NCBI RefSeq assembly: GCF_030371825.1
Contig: NZ_JAUDDM010000001.1
Source: Collinsella sp944321445
Lineage (GTDB): Bacteria > Actinomycetota > Coriobacteriia > Coriobacteriales > Coriobacteriaceae
Direction: 5' to 3' (one strand)
Length of the DNA: 64,000 nt
In this document: in pieces, positions 40,071 to 48,723 of the stretch
How the letters are laid out: each line of letters opens with the position of its first letter
Position numbering within the stretch: position 1 is the first letter of the stretch
Notes under the pieces: generated by a model
The model's input: only the letters and a program-made list of their open reading frames with translations
The model's database searches: none
Told to the model about the DNA's origin: nothing
Position numbers and translations under genes: made by a program

Positions 40071-40264
40071 CCGCCTCCTACGAAGCGAACGACCTCGAGC
40101 GCATCGTGCTCGTCGAGTGCCCGCTCATCGTATTCTGCGCGCGGAACGATTTCGCCGTTAAGCTCGCATGCGACTCGCGCGCGATCGAAGCCTAGGCGCT
40201 CGAGTGCCGCCCCGATCGTGCAACCGTCGACGGATGTGTCCGTCTTGCCGTTGACCTGCGCCAT
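40067..40264 (-). CDS. thiS: Sulfur carrier protein ThiS
   Basis: A 65-residue ubiquitin-like protein. It begins QVNGKTDTSVDGCTIGAALE and ends VVRFVGGG. The terminal Gly-Gly is the site of adenylation and thiocarboxylation. A plausible DVxVN-like start is degenerate. GGAGGG precedes the ATG. First gene of thiS-thiF-thiG-thiH-thiE; only 23 bp separate its start from a terminator-like hairpin upstream. Confidence 0.9.
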   Translation of the reverse strand: MAQVNGKTDTSVDGCTIGAALERLGFDRARVACELNGEIVPRAEYDERALDEHDALEVVRFVGGG

Positions 40265-40287
40265 GTAAATCACCCTCCTTTGGCAAC

Positions 40288-40346
40288 AAAAAAAGCGCGC
40301 ACGAAAGAACATCACACCCGAGGTGGTGTGCCCCTTCGTGCGCGCT
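40288..40346 (-). promoter_or_regulatory. Terminator-like leader hairpin of the thi operon
   Basis: On the minus strand AGCGCGCACGAA (40346-40335) pairs with TTCGTGCGCGCT (40305-40294), enclosing a second stem CACACC/GGTGTG, then TTTTTTT. It ends 23 bp before thiS, too close for a separate promoter. A short upstream segment, GTGCG-AAGCG-CGCAC, would compete for the left arm. It may be an attenuator; otherwise it terminates the MBL gene. No TPP-aptamer sequence is recognised in the 215-nt leader. Confidence 0.65.
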
Positions 40347-40480
40347 TCGCACTCTGTGACACAGGGTAGCACATCGGCGCGCGAACGCAACGCGTAGGCA
40401 GCGATGCGGATGAAAGCGAAACATCGGCAGTAGAGCCAGATACCGAGAGGTACCGTGCTCCGACGGCACCCAAGACCCGT

Positions 40481-41317
40481 CTAGACTTCGACGGATGCGC
40501 CCGTGTACAGATACTGCAGACGGTCGCCCAACTCGTCGCGCAGCAGGCTGTAGGCATCGAGTCCCGTGCAATGGAAGGTGTAGAAGCACGTGGACAGGCT
40601 CGCCATCTCACGCCCCAGCAGGCGGATTTGCTCGGCATCCGCCATCGTGCCGGCACTGGGTGCCGTAAGGTGAAAACCGGCAACGACCGCATCGAGCGGA
40701 GCGCCCGCCAAGGTTTCTGCCCGCGCCATGATGTTCAAAATCCCTGCATGCGAGCAACCGGATATCAAGATATAGCGGTCGCCCTCGTGAACAAGCAAGC
40801 TCTGCTCGTGCAAAAACGCGTCGGGCACAAGTTCGCCCTGAGCGTTGCATGCGAACAGGCGCCCGTTCGACGCGGGAAGCGCATGCTCCCCTCCCGCGCA
40901 CGAGAACAGCAGCAGGCCATCGCCCAATGCGCGCACTTCGCCCGTGGTCACGACGCGCTCGTCTTCAGCGAGCGCGGGATCGAGCCCGATGCTGCGATGC
41001 CGCTCGCGCGTGCCGGACAGGTGCTTCTCGAACGCGTGCTCGCGAACATACACGGGCGCCGGACATGCCGCGTCCCGCGTGCGCTCAAGATACGCCTTCA
41101 AGCCGCCGCCGTGGTCGCTATGCCCGTGCGAGATGACCACGGTGTCCGCCGCGGCGACATCGATTCCCAGCGTGCGCGCATTATCGAGAAACGCAGCGTC
41201 CGGACCGACGTCGAATAGAATGTGCCGCTCCCCCGTCTCGATGAACAGGCTGAGGCCGTGCCGGGCGATAAACCTGCTCGACGGCGTCGAGTTTTCCACC
41301 AGTACCGTGATGTTCAT
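40481..41317 (-). CDS. MBL-fold metallohydrolase, dihydropterin-aminobenzene-phosphate-synthase-like
   Basis: A 278-residue metallo-beta-lactamase-fold protein. Metal motif VISHGHSDHGGGL (HxHxDH, about residue 62), later ISGCSHAGILNI and AGFHL. That combination is the signature of the subgroup annotated as 7,8-dihydropterin-6-yl-methyl-4-(ribofuranosyl)aminobenzene 5'-phosphate synthase-like. The true substrate in bacteria is unknown. GGGGAG precedes the ATG at 41317. It lies upstream of thiS on the same strand and may share its transcript. Confidence 0.85.
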   Translation of the reverse strand: MNITVLVENSTPSSRFIARHGLSLFIETGERHILFDVGPDAAFLDNARTLGIDVAAADTVVISHGHSDHGGGLKAYLERTRDAACPAPVYVREHAFEKHLSGTRERHRSIGLDPALAEDERVVTTGEVRALGDGLLLFSCAGGEHALPASNGRLFACNAQGELVPDAFLHEQSLLVHEGDRYILISGCSHAGILNIMARAETLAGAPLDAVVAGFHLTAPSAGTMADAEQIRLLGREMASLSTCFYTFHCTGLDAYSLLRDELGDRLQYLYTGASVEV

Positions 41318-41425
41318 GGAGCTCCCCTTCTCCGAAATCCTTCCCATGATAGCTCAGCGCAGCTGCACGATGCGGGCGGGCAGGTGGGTACAATGGAGGC
41401 GACGCGACCACGAAAGGACGATGCC

Positions 41426-42346
41426 ATGATGCCCTCGCGACCGCTCGCAAAACCTCTCGCAACCGCTGCTCTTGCCGTGCTGCTGAGCATGGCGGGATGC
41501 GCACAGCAGGCGCCTACAGGCAGTACCGCGGCCCCTGCGGAGTCGGCATCCGTTGATCGTAACGAGCAGGGAGACTCCACGGACATGTTCGAGAGCACAG
41601 CAATGGTGGTTGCCGGTGCAAACGGCAGCTTATTGTTTATCGACCAGGACAATGGGACGCCCTACGTGCCCACGGCGATTGCCGACGCGCAGGTAATCGG
41701 CCTGAGCGGTGAGGTCATCGTACCCGCGGAGCTCGCGAGCGGCAACGTGGTGCGCGTGACCGGCAACGGCATCATGCTCGAAAGCTATCCCGGACAGTAT
41801 CCGGGCATTTCCAAAATCGAAGTGATGGAAGAAGGATCGCCCGAAGACGCCGCGCAATATAACGAGCTCATAGCACAGGTTTTTCCGGAAAAAGATCCGT
41901 CCGAGCCCGCGCAGTGCACGCTCACGTACCGCACCGACCTTGCCGTGGTCTCGCTGGCGCCCGTGCAAAACGGCTGGACCTGGACGGTCACCAGGGCGGA
42001 CGGGACGGGGCAGACCGTCATCGCCGACGTCCCCCATCCCGCGCAGCTCGTGCGCGACGAGCTGCCCGACGCGGTGGTTTCTGCAGCCACCGACGTGACC
42101 GCCGGCTTCGACGTGTTGCCCAGCGCAGCGACCGTCACCCGTTGGTCGGAGGACGAGATTGCGGCCGCCGTCGAAGCGCACGGTTCTGAGCAGGAAATCG
42201 ATTCTGCCGCCCTTTCAGAAGAACAGGTTGACGCGACGGTCGAAAACGGCGAGCTTGTGTTTACCATCGAGCCCGGCTGGCGCTACCGCATCGAAGCGAC
42301 CTTCGACGCCGGCACCGTCGCCTACGTCTTCACGACGAGAAGCTAA
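41426..42346 (+). CDS. Putative lipoprotein, unknown
   Basis: A 306-residue secreted protein. A basic start, hydrophobic stretch (LATAALAVLLSMAGC) and lipobox Cys near residue 25 predict a lipid-anchored protein. A Ser/Thr/Ala-rich linker follows. Residues 50-110 look like a small beta domain (DUF3221-like spacing), 130-210 another, and 250-306 ends FTIEPGWRYRIEATFDAGTVAYVF. AAAGGA stands 7 nt before the ATG. No operon partner; it converges with the GTPase gene. Function unknown. Confidence 0.78.
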   Translation: MMPSRPLAKPLATAALAVLLSMAGCAQQAPTGSTAAPAESASVDRNEQGDSTDMFESTAMVVAGANGSLLFIDQDNGTPYVPTAIADAQVIGLSGEVIVPAELASGNVVRVTGNGIMLESYPGQYPGISKIEVMEEGSPEDAAQYNELIAQVFPEKDPSEPAQCTLTYRTDLAVVSLAPVQNGWTWTVTRADGTGQTVIADVPHPAQLVRDELPDAVVSAATDVTAGFDVLPSAATVTRWSEDEIAAAVEAHGSEQEIDSAALSEEQVDATVENGELVFTIEPGWRYRIEATFDAGTVAYVFTTRS

Positions 42347-42372
42347 AGGCGCGAACGCTCAGACAGACGCCG

Positions 42373-44397
42373 TTACGCTCCCGAACTGAAGAAGGAGGCG
42401 TCGGCAGGACGCCAGAATCGCAGGCGGTCGGGATCGATGGTCACGTGGGCGCGTTCGGGAACCTCGTGCCACTTCACGGTATAGCCCGCGCCATGGCTGC
42501 AGAACACCGAATCGGGCGTGTTGGGAAGATCTGCCTCCGGGTCGTATGCAGCCCGCTCCACCACGGCATCCGCGTCGTGGCACGCGCGGTAGCCCGCGTA
42601 CTCGAGTGCCAGACGGCCCAGCCCTCCGGAGTATCCGCTCACGTCGAGCGCGTACTCGCGCATCTCGGAGGCCGGCGCGAAGCCGACGAGCGTGGCCATC
42701 TCGCCATCGACCTCGGGTGCATCGAAGTCGGCCCCCATGCGCTGCACGTCGGCAAGAGCGCGCCCGACTTTATCTGCCGGAACCACCAAGCGGAACCGAT
42801 ACCACGGCTCAAGCAGCAAGCATCCCTGTTGCTCACGTGCCATCATGAGCGCCTGGCGAATGGCGCGGTACGTTGCCTGGCGGAAGTCGCCGCCTTCCGT
42901 GTGCTTGGCGTGCGCGCGGCCGCCCAACAGCGTGATGCGCACGTCCGTGAGCGGCGAGCCCGTGAGCACGCCCAGATGCTCACGTTCGAGCACGTGCGTG
43001 AGGATGAGCCGCTGCCAGTTGCGGTCCAGGTCGTCTTCGGAGGCGCGCGTGCCCACCTCAACGCCCGTGCCGCGCGGAAGCGGCTCGATGAGCAAGTGCG
43101 CCTCGGCATAGTGCCGCAGAGGCTCGAAGTGGCCGATGCCCTCGGCCGGTACCGTCAGCGTCTCCTTATACAGGATGCCCCCGGGGCCGAAGTCCACGTT
43201 CAGGCCGTAACGTTCCGCGAGCATCTGCTGGATGACCTCCCGCTGCACCGCGCCCATGAGCTGCACGTGCACCTCCTGCAGGTGCTCCTGCCAGCTCACG
43301 GAGAGCAGCGGGTCCTCGTCGGCAAGCTCGCGCAGGGCGCGCACAACCGTGTGCACGTCGTTGTCGCCCACCAACACCTGGTAGGACAGCACGGGCGCGA
43401 GCACGGGCGGCACACCGGCAGGCTCCTCCCCCAGCGCGCTTCCCGGCAGCACGTGCGAAAGACCCGTCACCGCGCATATGCCGCCCGCGGGCACCTCAGC
43501 GACCGTTTGGAACGAATCGGCCTGGTAGATGCGTACCTGGTCGATTTTCTCTTCCCACGCCTCACCGCGATCGGTGCCCTGGACGAACATCTTCGCCCGC
43601 AAGGTGCCACCCGTGACCTTGAGCCACGCGAGGCGCTCGCCGCGCGCGGAACGGCTCACCTTGTACACGCGCGCGGCAAAGGCCTGCGGCCAGGTTTTCT
43701 CGACCATGAGAGCGTCCATACCGCGCAGAAGACCCTCAACGCCGTCACCGCGTAGGGCGGAGCCGAAGAATATGGGGAATATCGCCCGCTGCGCGACCAA
43801 GCGCTGCAGCGTAGCGGGCGCAAAGGTGCCCGCGTCGAGGAATTCTTCGAGCGCCGCCTCTTCCGTGGCGGCAGCATCCTCAAGGGCAGCCTCGTCACCC
43901 GCAAGCAACGCCTCTGCATCCAGGCACGACGTGCTCAGGCGATGCCTGATTTGCGCCATGAGGGCATCGCGATCGGCTGTGCCGAGGTCCATCTTGTTGA
44001 CGAACAGGAAGGTCGGTACCCGGTAGCGCGCCAGCAGATCCCACATGGTTTCGGTATGGCCCTGCACGCCATCGTTGGCGCCCACCACGAGAATCGCGTA
44101 GTCGAGTGCCTGCAGTGTGCGCTCAGCTTCGGCCGAAAAGTCAACATGGCCAGGAGCATCGACGAGCATGAGATGCAGATTCTCGAAATCGAGCGACGCC
44201 TGCGCAGAGAAAATCGTGATACCGCGCTCGCGCTCCATAGCATCAGTGTCCAGATGCGCGTCACCGTGATCGACGCGCCCGCGCGTGCGGATGGCCCCGG
44301 CGGCATAGAGCATCGCCTCCGCAAGGGTCGTCTTACCCGCATCGACATGGGCAAGAATGCCCACCACCGCCTGCTTCACGCGCATCACCTTCCGCAT
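42373..44397 (-). CDS. TetM/EF-G-like translational GTPase
   Basis: A 674-residue translation-factor GTPase. G1 AHVDAGKT, G2 region RERGITI, G3 DAPGHVD, G4 NKMD. Domains II-V follow, with RGTGVEVG and GGDFRQATYRAI. The architecture is that of ribosomal-protection proteins rather than EF-G. The C-terminus has an extra tail of about 35 residues (SVFCSHGAGYTVKWHEVPERAHV). Unlike acquired tet(M) genes, base use matches its surroundings, suggesting a resident gene. Starts at 44397, 44385 or GTG 44379 are possible; the last has the best ribosome site. Tetracycline resistance is not implied. Confidence 0.82.
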   Translation of the reverse strand: MRKVMRVKQAVVGILAHVDAGKTTLAEAMLYAAGAIRTRGRVDHGDAHLDTDAMERERGITIFSAQASLDFENLHLMLVDAPGHVDFSAEAERTLQALDYAILVVGANDGVQGHTETMWDLLARYRVPTFLFVNKMDLGTADRDALMAQIRHRLSTSCLDAEALLAGDEAALEDAAATEEAALEEFLDAGTFAPATLQRLVAQRAIFPIFFGSALRGDGVEGLLRGMDALMVEKTWPQAFAARVYKVSRSARGERLAWLKVTGGTLRAKMFVQGTDRGEAWEEKIDQVRIYQADSFQTVAEVPAGGICAVTGLSHVLPGSALGEEPAGVPPVLAPVLSYQVLVGDNDVHTVVRALRELADEDPLLSVSWQEHLQEVHVQLMGAVQREVIQQMLAERYGLNVDFGPGGILYKETLTVPAEGIGHFEPLRHYAEAHLLIEPLPRGTGVEVGTRASEDDLDRNWQRLILTHVLEREHLGVLTGSPLTDVRITLLGGRAHAKHTEGGDFRQATYRAIRQALMMAREQQGCLLLEPWYRFRLVVPADKVGRALADVQRMGADFDAPEVDGEMATLVGFAPASEMREYALDVSGYSGGLGRLALEYAGYRACHDADAVVERAAYDPEADLPNTPDSVFCSHGAGYTVKWHEVPERAHVTIDPDRLRFWRPADASFFSSGA

Positions 44398-44433
44398 TCC
44401 GATTCACACGCACACGATGGTACCAGACCAAAG

Positions 44434-44530
44434 CTGGCCACTCTGGGGACGGGGGTGCCACACGCCACTTTGTCCTCTCTGGGGACGGGGGTCCCAGGGG
44501 ACATTTTGTCCTCTTTTGGGACAGGTCTGC
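44434..44530. repeat. CTCTGGGGACGGGGG repeat block
   Basis: Two tandem units, TGGGGACGGGGGTGCCACACG and TGGGGACGGGGGTCCCAGGGG in overlap, separated by CACTTTGTCCTCTC and followed by ATTTTGTCCTCTTTTGGGACAGG. It is the inverted form of the units at 1645-1747. Confidence 0.7.
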
Positions 44531-44696
44531 TCTGGACGGCAGCCCTCACGGGGAATCGCGGCGAGTAGCCCCGATGCCTGCCAACACGTTCGGGGCATTC
44601 GTTCGGGAAGCCATCGCGCAACGACCGGGCTTCACGATACGCCACAAGAGCTACGCCCGCTGGCCAGCATAAGCAGTAGAGCTAAGCACCCTCCCA

Positions 44697-44792
44697 GGCC
44701 TGTCCCCACAGAGGCCACTTTGACCTCTCTCACCCCCGTCCCCAGAGAGGCCAAAGTGGCGCCCACGACCCCCGTCCCCAGAGAGAACAGCC
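44697..44792. repeat. GTCCCCAGAGAGG repeat block, second copy of the 1.6-kb array
   Basis: About 80 bp closely match 1612-1690: GGCCTGTCCC, GCCACTTTG, CACCCCCGTCCCCAGAGAGG, CCAAAGTGGCGCCC. A truncated second unit follows. The arms CCACTTTG and CAAAGTGG form a stem. Together with 44434-44530 it fills the 409-bp gap; the 165 bp between the blocks contain nothing recognised. Confidence 0.7.
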
Positions 44793-44806
44793 GGAGAGGT
44801 TTGAGG

Positions 44807-45589
44807 TTAGCGGCCTAGGAGGTGACGGATGGCGGCTATGGGGTGATGCAGCAGCATGCGCGGGCCTGCGTAGCGCATCACAGCGCGAATCTGCTCTTGC
44901 CGCGCGGGCGGATAGCAGTGCGTGGCACATCTGTTACAGGAGGTCTTGGTCGCCATATGGGGACACAGCTCGGTACGGCGCGCGGCAAAGGCGTCGAGCG
45001 AGCCGAGCTCGTCGCGAAAGCTCTTGCCGGAAGCTCCCGATGCCCTGCTGGCGACAACCGGCGCCACGATACCGACCACCGCGAACGCGACTGCCGCGAT
45101 GGCGCCGAACACGGGATGCAGCGCAAATTCGAGCGCGATAACGGCCACTGAGACGCCGAGTGCGATGACGATCGGCGAGATGGTGTGCGCGTAGAACACC
45201 TCGAGCAACTCGATATCGCCTGTGATGACCGAGATGAGATCGCCCGCACCGCGCCCGGAGAGCTTGGCGGGGGCCAGACGCCGGAGCGCCGCAAACACCT
45301 GGTGCCGAATGCGCGCGAGCAGCTTGAAGGCGATGTAGTGGTTGGCGATCTGCTCCAGGTAATGAAGGATGCCGCGCGCGACAGCAGCCACCGCAAACGC
45401 GCAGACTACCCCTGCATACGCAGGTAACCCGGCCACACCCGCCGCTGAAAGCGCCGCAACGACACCGAGCGTGGGCACAGCGATGGCAGCCAGGTGCCCC
45501 GCGATACCCGCAGCGATGGCAAGGGCCATGACGCCCCACAGCGGACCCACCAGGCGCACCAAGCGACCCATGATCTGCGGCTTGGTCAT
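44807..45589 (-). CDS. Chimera: truncated ABC exporter membrane domain fused to YgbA-like C-terminus
   Basis: A 260-residue ORF. Residues 1-205 are the membrane half of a CydC-like exporter (AAPAKLSGRGAGDLISVITGDIELLEVFYAH, ending SFRDELGSLDAF). At that point the frame switches to the C-terminal half of the YgbA_NO family (CNRCATHCYPPARQEQ, IRAVMRYAGPRMLLHHP, AIRHLLGR). No nucleotide-binding domain remains. The simplest reading is a deletion that joined two genes in frame, leaving a nonfunctional or repurposed protein. Overlaps the upstream ABC gene by 4 nt (ATGA). Confidence 0.82.
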   Translation of the reverse strand: MTKPQIMGRLVRLVGPLWGVMALAIAAGIAGHLAAIAVPTLGVVAALSAAGVAGLPAYAGVVCAFAVAAVARGILHYLEQIANHYIAFKLLARIRHQVFAALRRLAPAKLSGRGAGDLISVITGDIELLEVFYAHTISPIVIALGVSVAVIALEFALHPVFGAIAAVAFAVVGIVAPVVASRASGASGKSFRDELGSLDAFAARRTELCPHMATKTSCNRCATHCYPPARQEQIRAVMRYAGPRMLLHHPIAAIRHLLGR

Positions 45590-47310
45590 GGCAGGCTCCC
45601 TTCGAGTTCATGTTGGGCACGCCACAGCTCGGCATATGCACCGCCGGTGGCAAGAAGCTCCTCATGCGCGCCTTGCTCCGCCACGCAGCCGTCCGCCATC
45701 ACGCATATGGTGTCGGCCTCCACTAGGTTCGCCAAACGATGGCTCACCACCACGACCGTGCGCTCGCCGGCAAGCTCGCGGATGAGGGCGGCGATAGCGG
45801 CCTCGGATTCAATGTCGATGTTGGAGCTCGCCTCGTCGAAAACGAGGATCTCCGCGTCTGCGAGCAAAGCACGTGCGATGGCGAGGCGCTGGCGCTGACC
45901 GCCGGAGAGGTTGGAAGCGCCCTCGGCGATCGGCATATCGAGGCCGCCCGCCTCACACACGAAGGCGTCGATGCGCGCCCGCGCGAGCGCCCGGTACAGG
46001 CGCTCGTCACTCGCATGGGGGTCGCCCATGAGAAGGTTTTCGCGCAGGGTTCCCGCAAACAGGTGGGCGCGCGTGGGCACGACCACCAGATGCTCGGCCA
46101 AGCTCTGGGGCGCGATGTCCTTGGCCTCGATACCGCCGATGGAAATCGATCCGGAATACCCGTGCAGCCTGCCTGCCAGCAGTGCGGCAAGCGTGGGCTT
46201 GCCCGACCCTGAGGCACCGGTGATGCCCACGAGCAACCCCGGCTCGATGCTCAGCGATACGTTGCGCAACACCTCACGCTGCGGCACGTAGGAAAACGAA
46301 AGGTTACGCACCTCGACACGGTTGGCGCGCCCGTCGAGTTGACGGTTTCCCACTGCAGGTTCGGGCGTATCGAGAATCTTGAAGATGCGGTCAGCGGCCG
46401 CCGATCCATTCATGACGGTGTGAAAGTAGCTGCCAAGGGTGTGCATGGGAATGAAGAATTCGCTCGACAGCACGATGATGGCAAACGCCGCAGGCAATGC
46501 GATGTGACCGGCAGCGAGCTCGCCCACCGCAAGGAAGATACCGAGCGCCGCGCCGCCGTATGCGACGAGGTCCATGATGATGATCGAGTTCAGCTGCATC
46601 TGCAGCACGCGCATGGTCACGCAGCGGAAGGTCTCGGCCTCCTCGTCCATCTGCTTCGCCTTGTACGCGTCCGCCTCGAAGACCTTGAACGTGGCGAGAC
46701 CCTGCAGGTTCTCCAGAAAGCTGTCGCCGAGCTCGGCATATTGCGACCAGTACGAGGCGAGCAGCCGCTTGGCGATGGTTTGCACCGCAGCGATGGCGAC
46801 GGGAATGAGCGGCACGCAGACGACGAGCCCGACTGCGACGGGCAGCGACACCGGAGCGATGCAGGCAAAAAGCGTGAGCGGCGCCAACAGCGCGTAGAAC
46901 AGCTGCGGTAGGTAGAGGCCGAAGTAGGTTTCGATCTGTTCAACGCCCTCGCCCGCTACCTGGACGACCTCAGAGGTGGAGACGCTTTGCGCATACGAGG
47001 GCCCCAAGCGCAGCATCTTTTCGTAGAGTGCGCGGCGCATGGCTTCCTTCACCCCACGCGAGGAGAGGTAGCCCATGTGGGCGGCGGCGCGCGTGGCGAC
47101 GAAGCGCACGGCAAGACAGCTCGCCGCGCACACGATTGCCGGCAGTGCGAAGGAAGCGGTCATGCGCTCCTGCAGCAGCGCGCCGAGCACCGCAGCGATG
47201 CCCGCCACCAGCGCAATGTTGGCCACGAGCGCGACCCATTGCAGTGCCACCTGCGCCGCCACGTAGCGCATGGAGGCACTGCCCATCTTGACCAATCGAC
47301 CGTTTATCAT
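45586..47310 (-). CDS. ABC exporter (CydD-like) with altered Walker A
   Basis: A 574-residue membrane-plus-ATPase half transporter. Six helices are in residues 15-300. NBD motifs are signature NLSGGQRQRLAIARAL, Walker B EILVFDEASSNID, and switch SHRLANL. Walker A reads GASGSGKPT: the Ser/Thr that coordinates magnesium after the Lys is Pro (AAG CCC ACG). That should impair ATP hydrolysis. Its partner downstream has lost its whole NBD, so the pair looks like a decaying CydDC-type exporter. ATG 47310. Confidence 0.85.
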   Translation of the reverse strand: MINGRLVKMGSASMRYVAAQVALQWVALVANIALVAGIAAVLGALLQERMTASFALPAIVCAASCLAVRFVATRAAAHMGYLSSRGVKEAMRRALYEKMLRLGPSYAQSVSTSEVVQVAGEGVEQIETYFGLYLPQLFYALLAPLTLFACIAPVSLPVAVGLVVCVPLIPVAIAAVQTIAKRLLASYWSQYAELGDSFLENLQGLATFKVFEADAYKAKQMDEEAETFRCVTMRVLQMQLNSIIIMDLVAYGGAALGIFLAVGELAAGHIALPAAFAIIVLSSEFFIPMHTLGSYFHTVMNGSAAADRIFKILDTPEPAVGNRQLDGRANRVEVRNLSFSYVPQREVLRNVSLSIEPGLLVGITGASGSGKPTLAALLAGRLHGYSGSISIGGIEAKDIAPQSLAEHLVVVPTRAHLFAGTLRENLLMGDPHASDERLYRALARARIDAFVCEAGGLDMPIAEGASNLSGGQRQRLAIARALLADAEILVFDEASSNIDIESEAAIAALIRELAGERTVVVVSHRLANLVEADTICVMADGCVAEQGAHEELLATGGAYAELWRAQHELEGSLP

Positions 47311-47508
47311 GAGGCTGTACTCCCCTTCTGCAAACGCCCGCGCAGGCGTTGAGCGGGCTTACAAGTTAGACGAGCGTGACATCGGTGGCGCATACGTCAG
47401 GGTCAACCGAAAGTAAGACACTGTAAACCTATAAGTTTGACATGCGATGCATCTGCAGCTTCCAGATACGGCACCGACCGAAACTCCTGCATCTACCAGC
47501 CGTATCTC

Positions 47509-48129
47509 CTAGCTCATCCCCTCAATGTACGCTGTATCATCTCGACATTCGCGCATCCATCTGTCGAATGTGCTCACCGATACGCCGAGTCGCTTTGCTG
47601 CGTCTTGCCGCATGATGCCGCCCGTCAGATACGCACGACGCACCATGGCGAACTCCCGCGGCACTTTCTTTCGCGGCCTTCCAAAGCGCACACCGCGCGC
47701 TTTGGCTGCGGCGATGCCTTCGGCCTGCCGCTGATGAATGGATTCCCTCTCTATCTGTGCCACGTAACTCAACAACTGCAGCACGATGTCCGCTATCAGC
47801 ACGCCCGTGATGCCATCGCGCTCCCGCCGTGTGTCCAAAAGCGGCATGTCCAGGACTACCACGGCGGCACCCTTGGTTTTCGTGATGTCACGCCATTGTT
47901 CAATGATCTCTTCGTAGCTGCGTCCAAAGCGATCGATCGACTTCACAACCAGCACGTCGCCCTGAACCAGAACGCCCTTCATGCGCCGCCACTCCGGGCG
48001 CTCGAAGTCCTTGCCGCTCGCTTTATCCGCGAACACCTCGTCCACTCCGAACTCCCGCAGCGCATCAAGCTGCCTATCCAGATTCTGGTCGCGCGTCGAC
48101 ACCCGCGCGTAGCCGTACGTCCTCCCCAT
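47509..48129 (-). CDS. Serine recombinase/resolvase
   Basis: A 206-residue small serine recombinase. Catalytic Ser in YGYARVSTRDQNLDRQ, then the D-loop and DVLVVKSIDRFGRSYEEIIEQW (Arg pair), the E-helix IERESIHQRQAEGI, and a C-terminal HTH (MRQDAAKRLGVSVSTFDRWMRE). It matches resolvases and invertases of Tn3/Pin type. No transposase or invertible genes adjoin, so its partner is missing or distant. ATG at 48129 with AGGGGG upstream; two in-frame starts just upstream are possible. Confidence 0.9.
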   Translation of the reverse strand: MGRTYGYARVSTRDQNLDRQLDALREFGVDEVFADKASGKDFERPEWRRMKGVLVQGDVLVVKSIDRFGRSYEEIIEQWRDITKTKGAAVVVLDMPLLDTRRERDGITGVLIADIVLQLLSYVAQIERESIHQRQAEGIAAAKARGVRFGRPRKKVPREFAMVRRAYLTGGIMRQDAAKRLGVSVSTFDRWMRECRDDTAYIEGMS

Positions 48130-48243
48130 GGCCATGCCCCCTGCCAAAAGGGCGGACAGCGCCGCCCCACTCGATTCATCTATGCGAAGACAATGCTCCT
48201 CGACAGGCGGGGCAATCCTTTGAAATGCGTCGCTGCGGGCGCG

Positions 48244-48275
48244 AAAGCGGGCCCGTTTGGCAACGGGCCCGCTTT
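48244..48275. terminator. Perfect 14-bp hairpin
   Basis: AAAGCGGGCCCGTT (48244-48257), TGGC, AACGGGCCCGCTTT (48262-48275), then T. It resembles a rho-independent terminator on either strand. No gene ends near it on the plus strand, so either it terminates an unseen small RNA or it belongs to the leader of the recombinase. Confidence 0.6.
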
Positions 48276-48677
48276 TCTATGGGGCCATATGCGGCCATCG
48301 GACGACATGGGCAGCTGTGGTTAGACAAATAATCGAGTTTTGGTCACATGTATAGAGTTCGACCTCTCACCGGCGAGATGACGCTGCATATAACAGTCAG
48401 CCATCCTGCGGAGACTTCGATATCGGTGCATACTATGCAGCTGTATAACTGCTATCAAGCATATAGGAATAAGCAAAACTCGCGTTTTTGTCTTGAGCAC
48501 TTCGGACAAATCGGCTCCGCGCAGCAAGCTGCCCAGTTTTTATACATATTTGCCTGGTTCTTATGCATTGCGCACCAAACGCGTCGAAACCTGCACTTGA
48601 ATGCTAAACCCGCACCACAGAAACTCGATAGCTTGGTATCATCAGCCAATCCAGACCGATTCTGCACCGCACTCGAT
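48276..48677. other. AT-richer gene-free region
   Basis: About 400 bp that are visibly less GC-rich than the surroundings, between the recombinase leader and the tRNA-Val terminator. No coherent reading frame or repeat is seen. It could be a scar of an old insertion next to a tRNA gene. Confidence 0.35.
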
Positions 48678-48713
48678 ACAAAAAAAGCTCGGGAGCCTTA
48701 CGGCTCCCGAGCT
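48678..48713 (-). terminator. Terminator of tRNA-Val
   Basis: On the minus strand AGCTCGGGAGCC pairs perfectly with GGCTCCCGAGCT (loop GTAA) and runs into TTTTTTT. It lies 10 bp after the tRNA end. Confidence 0.92.
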
Positions 48714-48723
48714 GGTCTTTTGA

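Noticed and set aside
40265..40480. TPP riboswitch before thiS
   Set aside because: The conserved CUGAGA and ACCUGAUCUGG segments are not present on the coding strand, leaving only the terminator-like hairpin.
44357..44818. A small protein with PVPRE repeats between the GTPase and ABC genes
   Set aside because: The repeats are translations of the dispersed GTCCCC elements. There is no ribosome site, and the frame is not preserved at the other copies.
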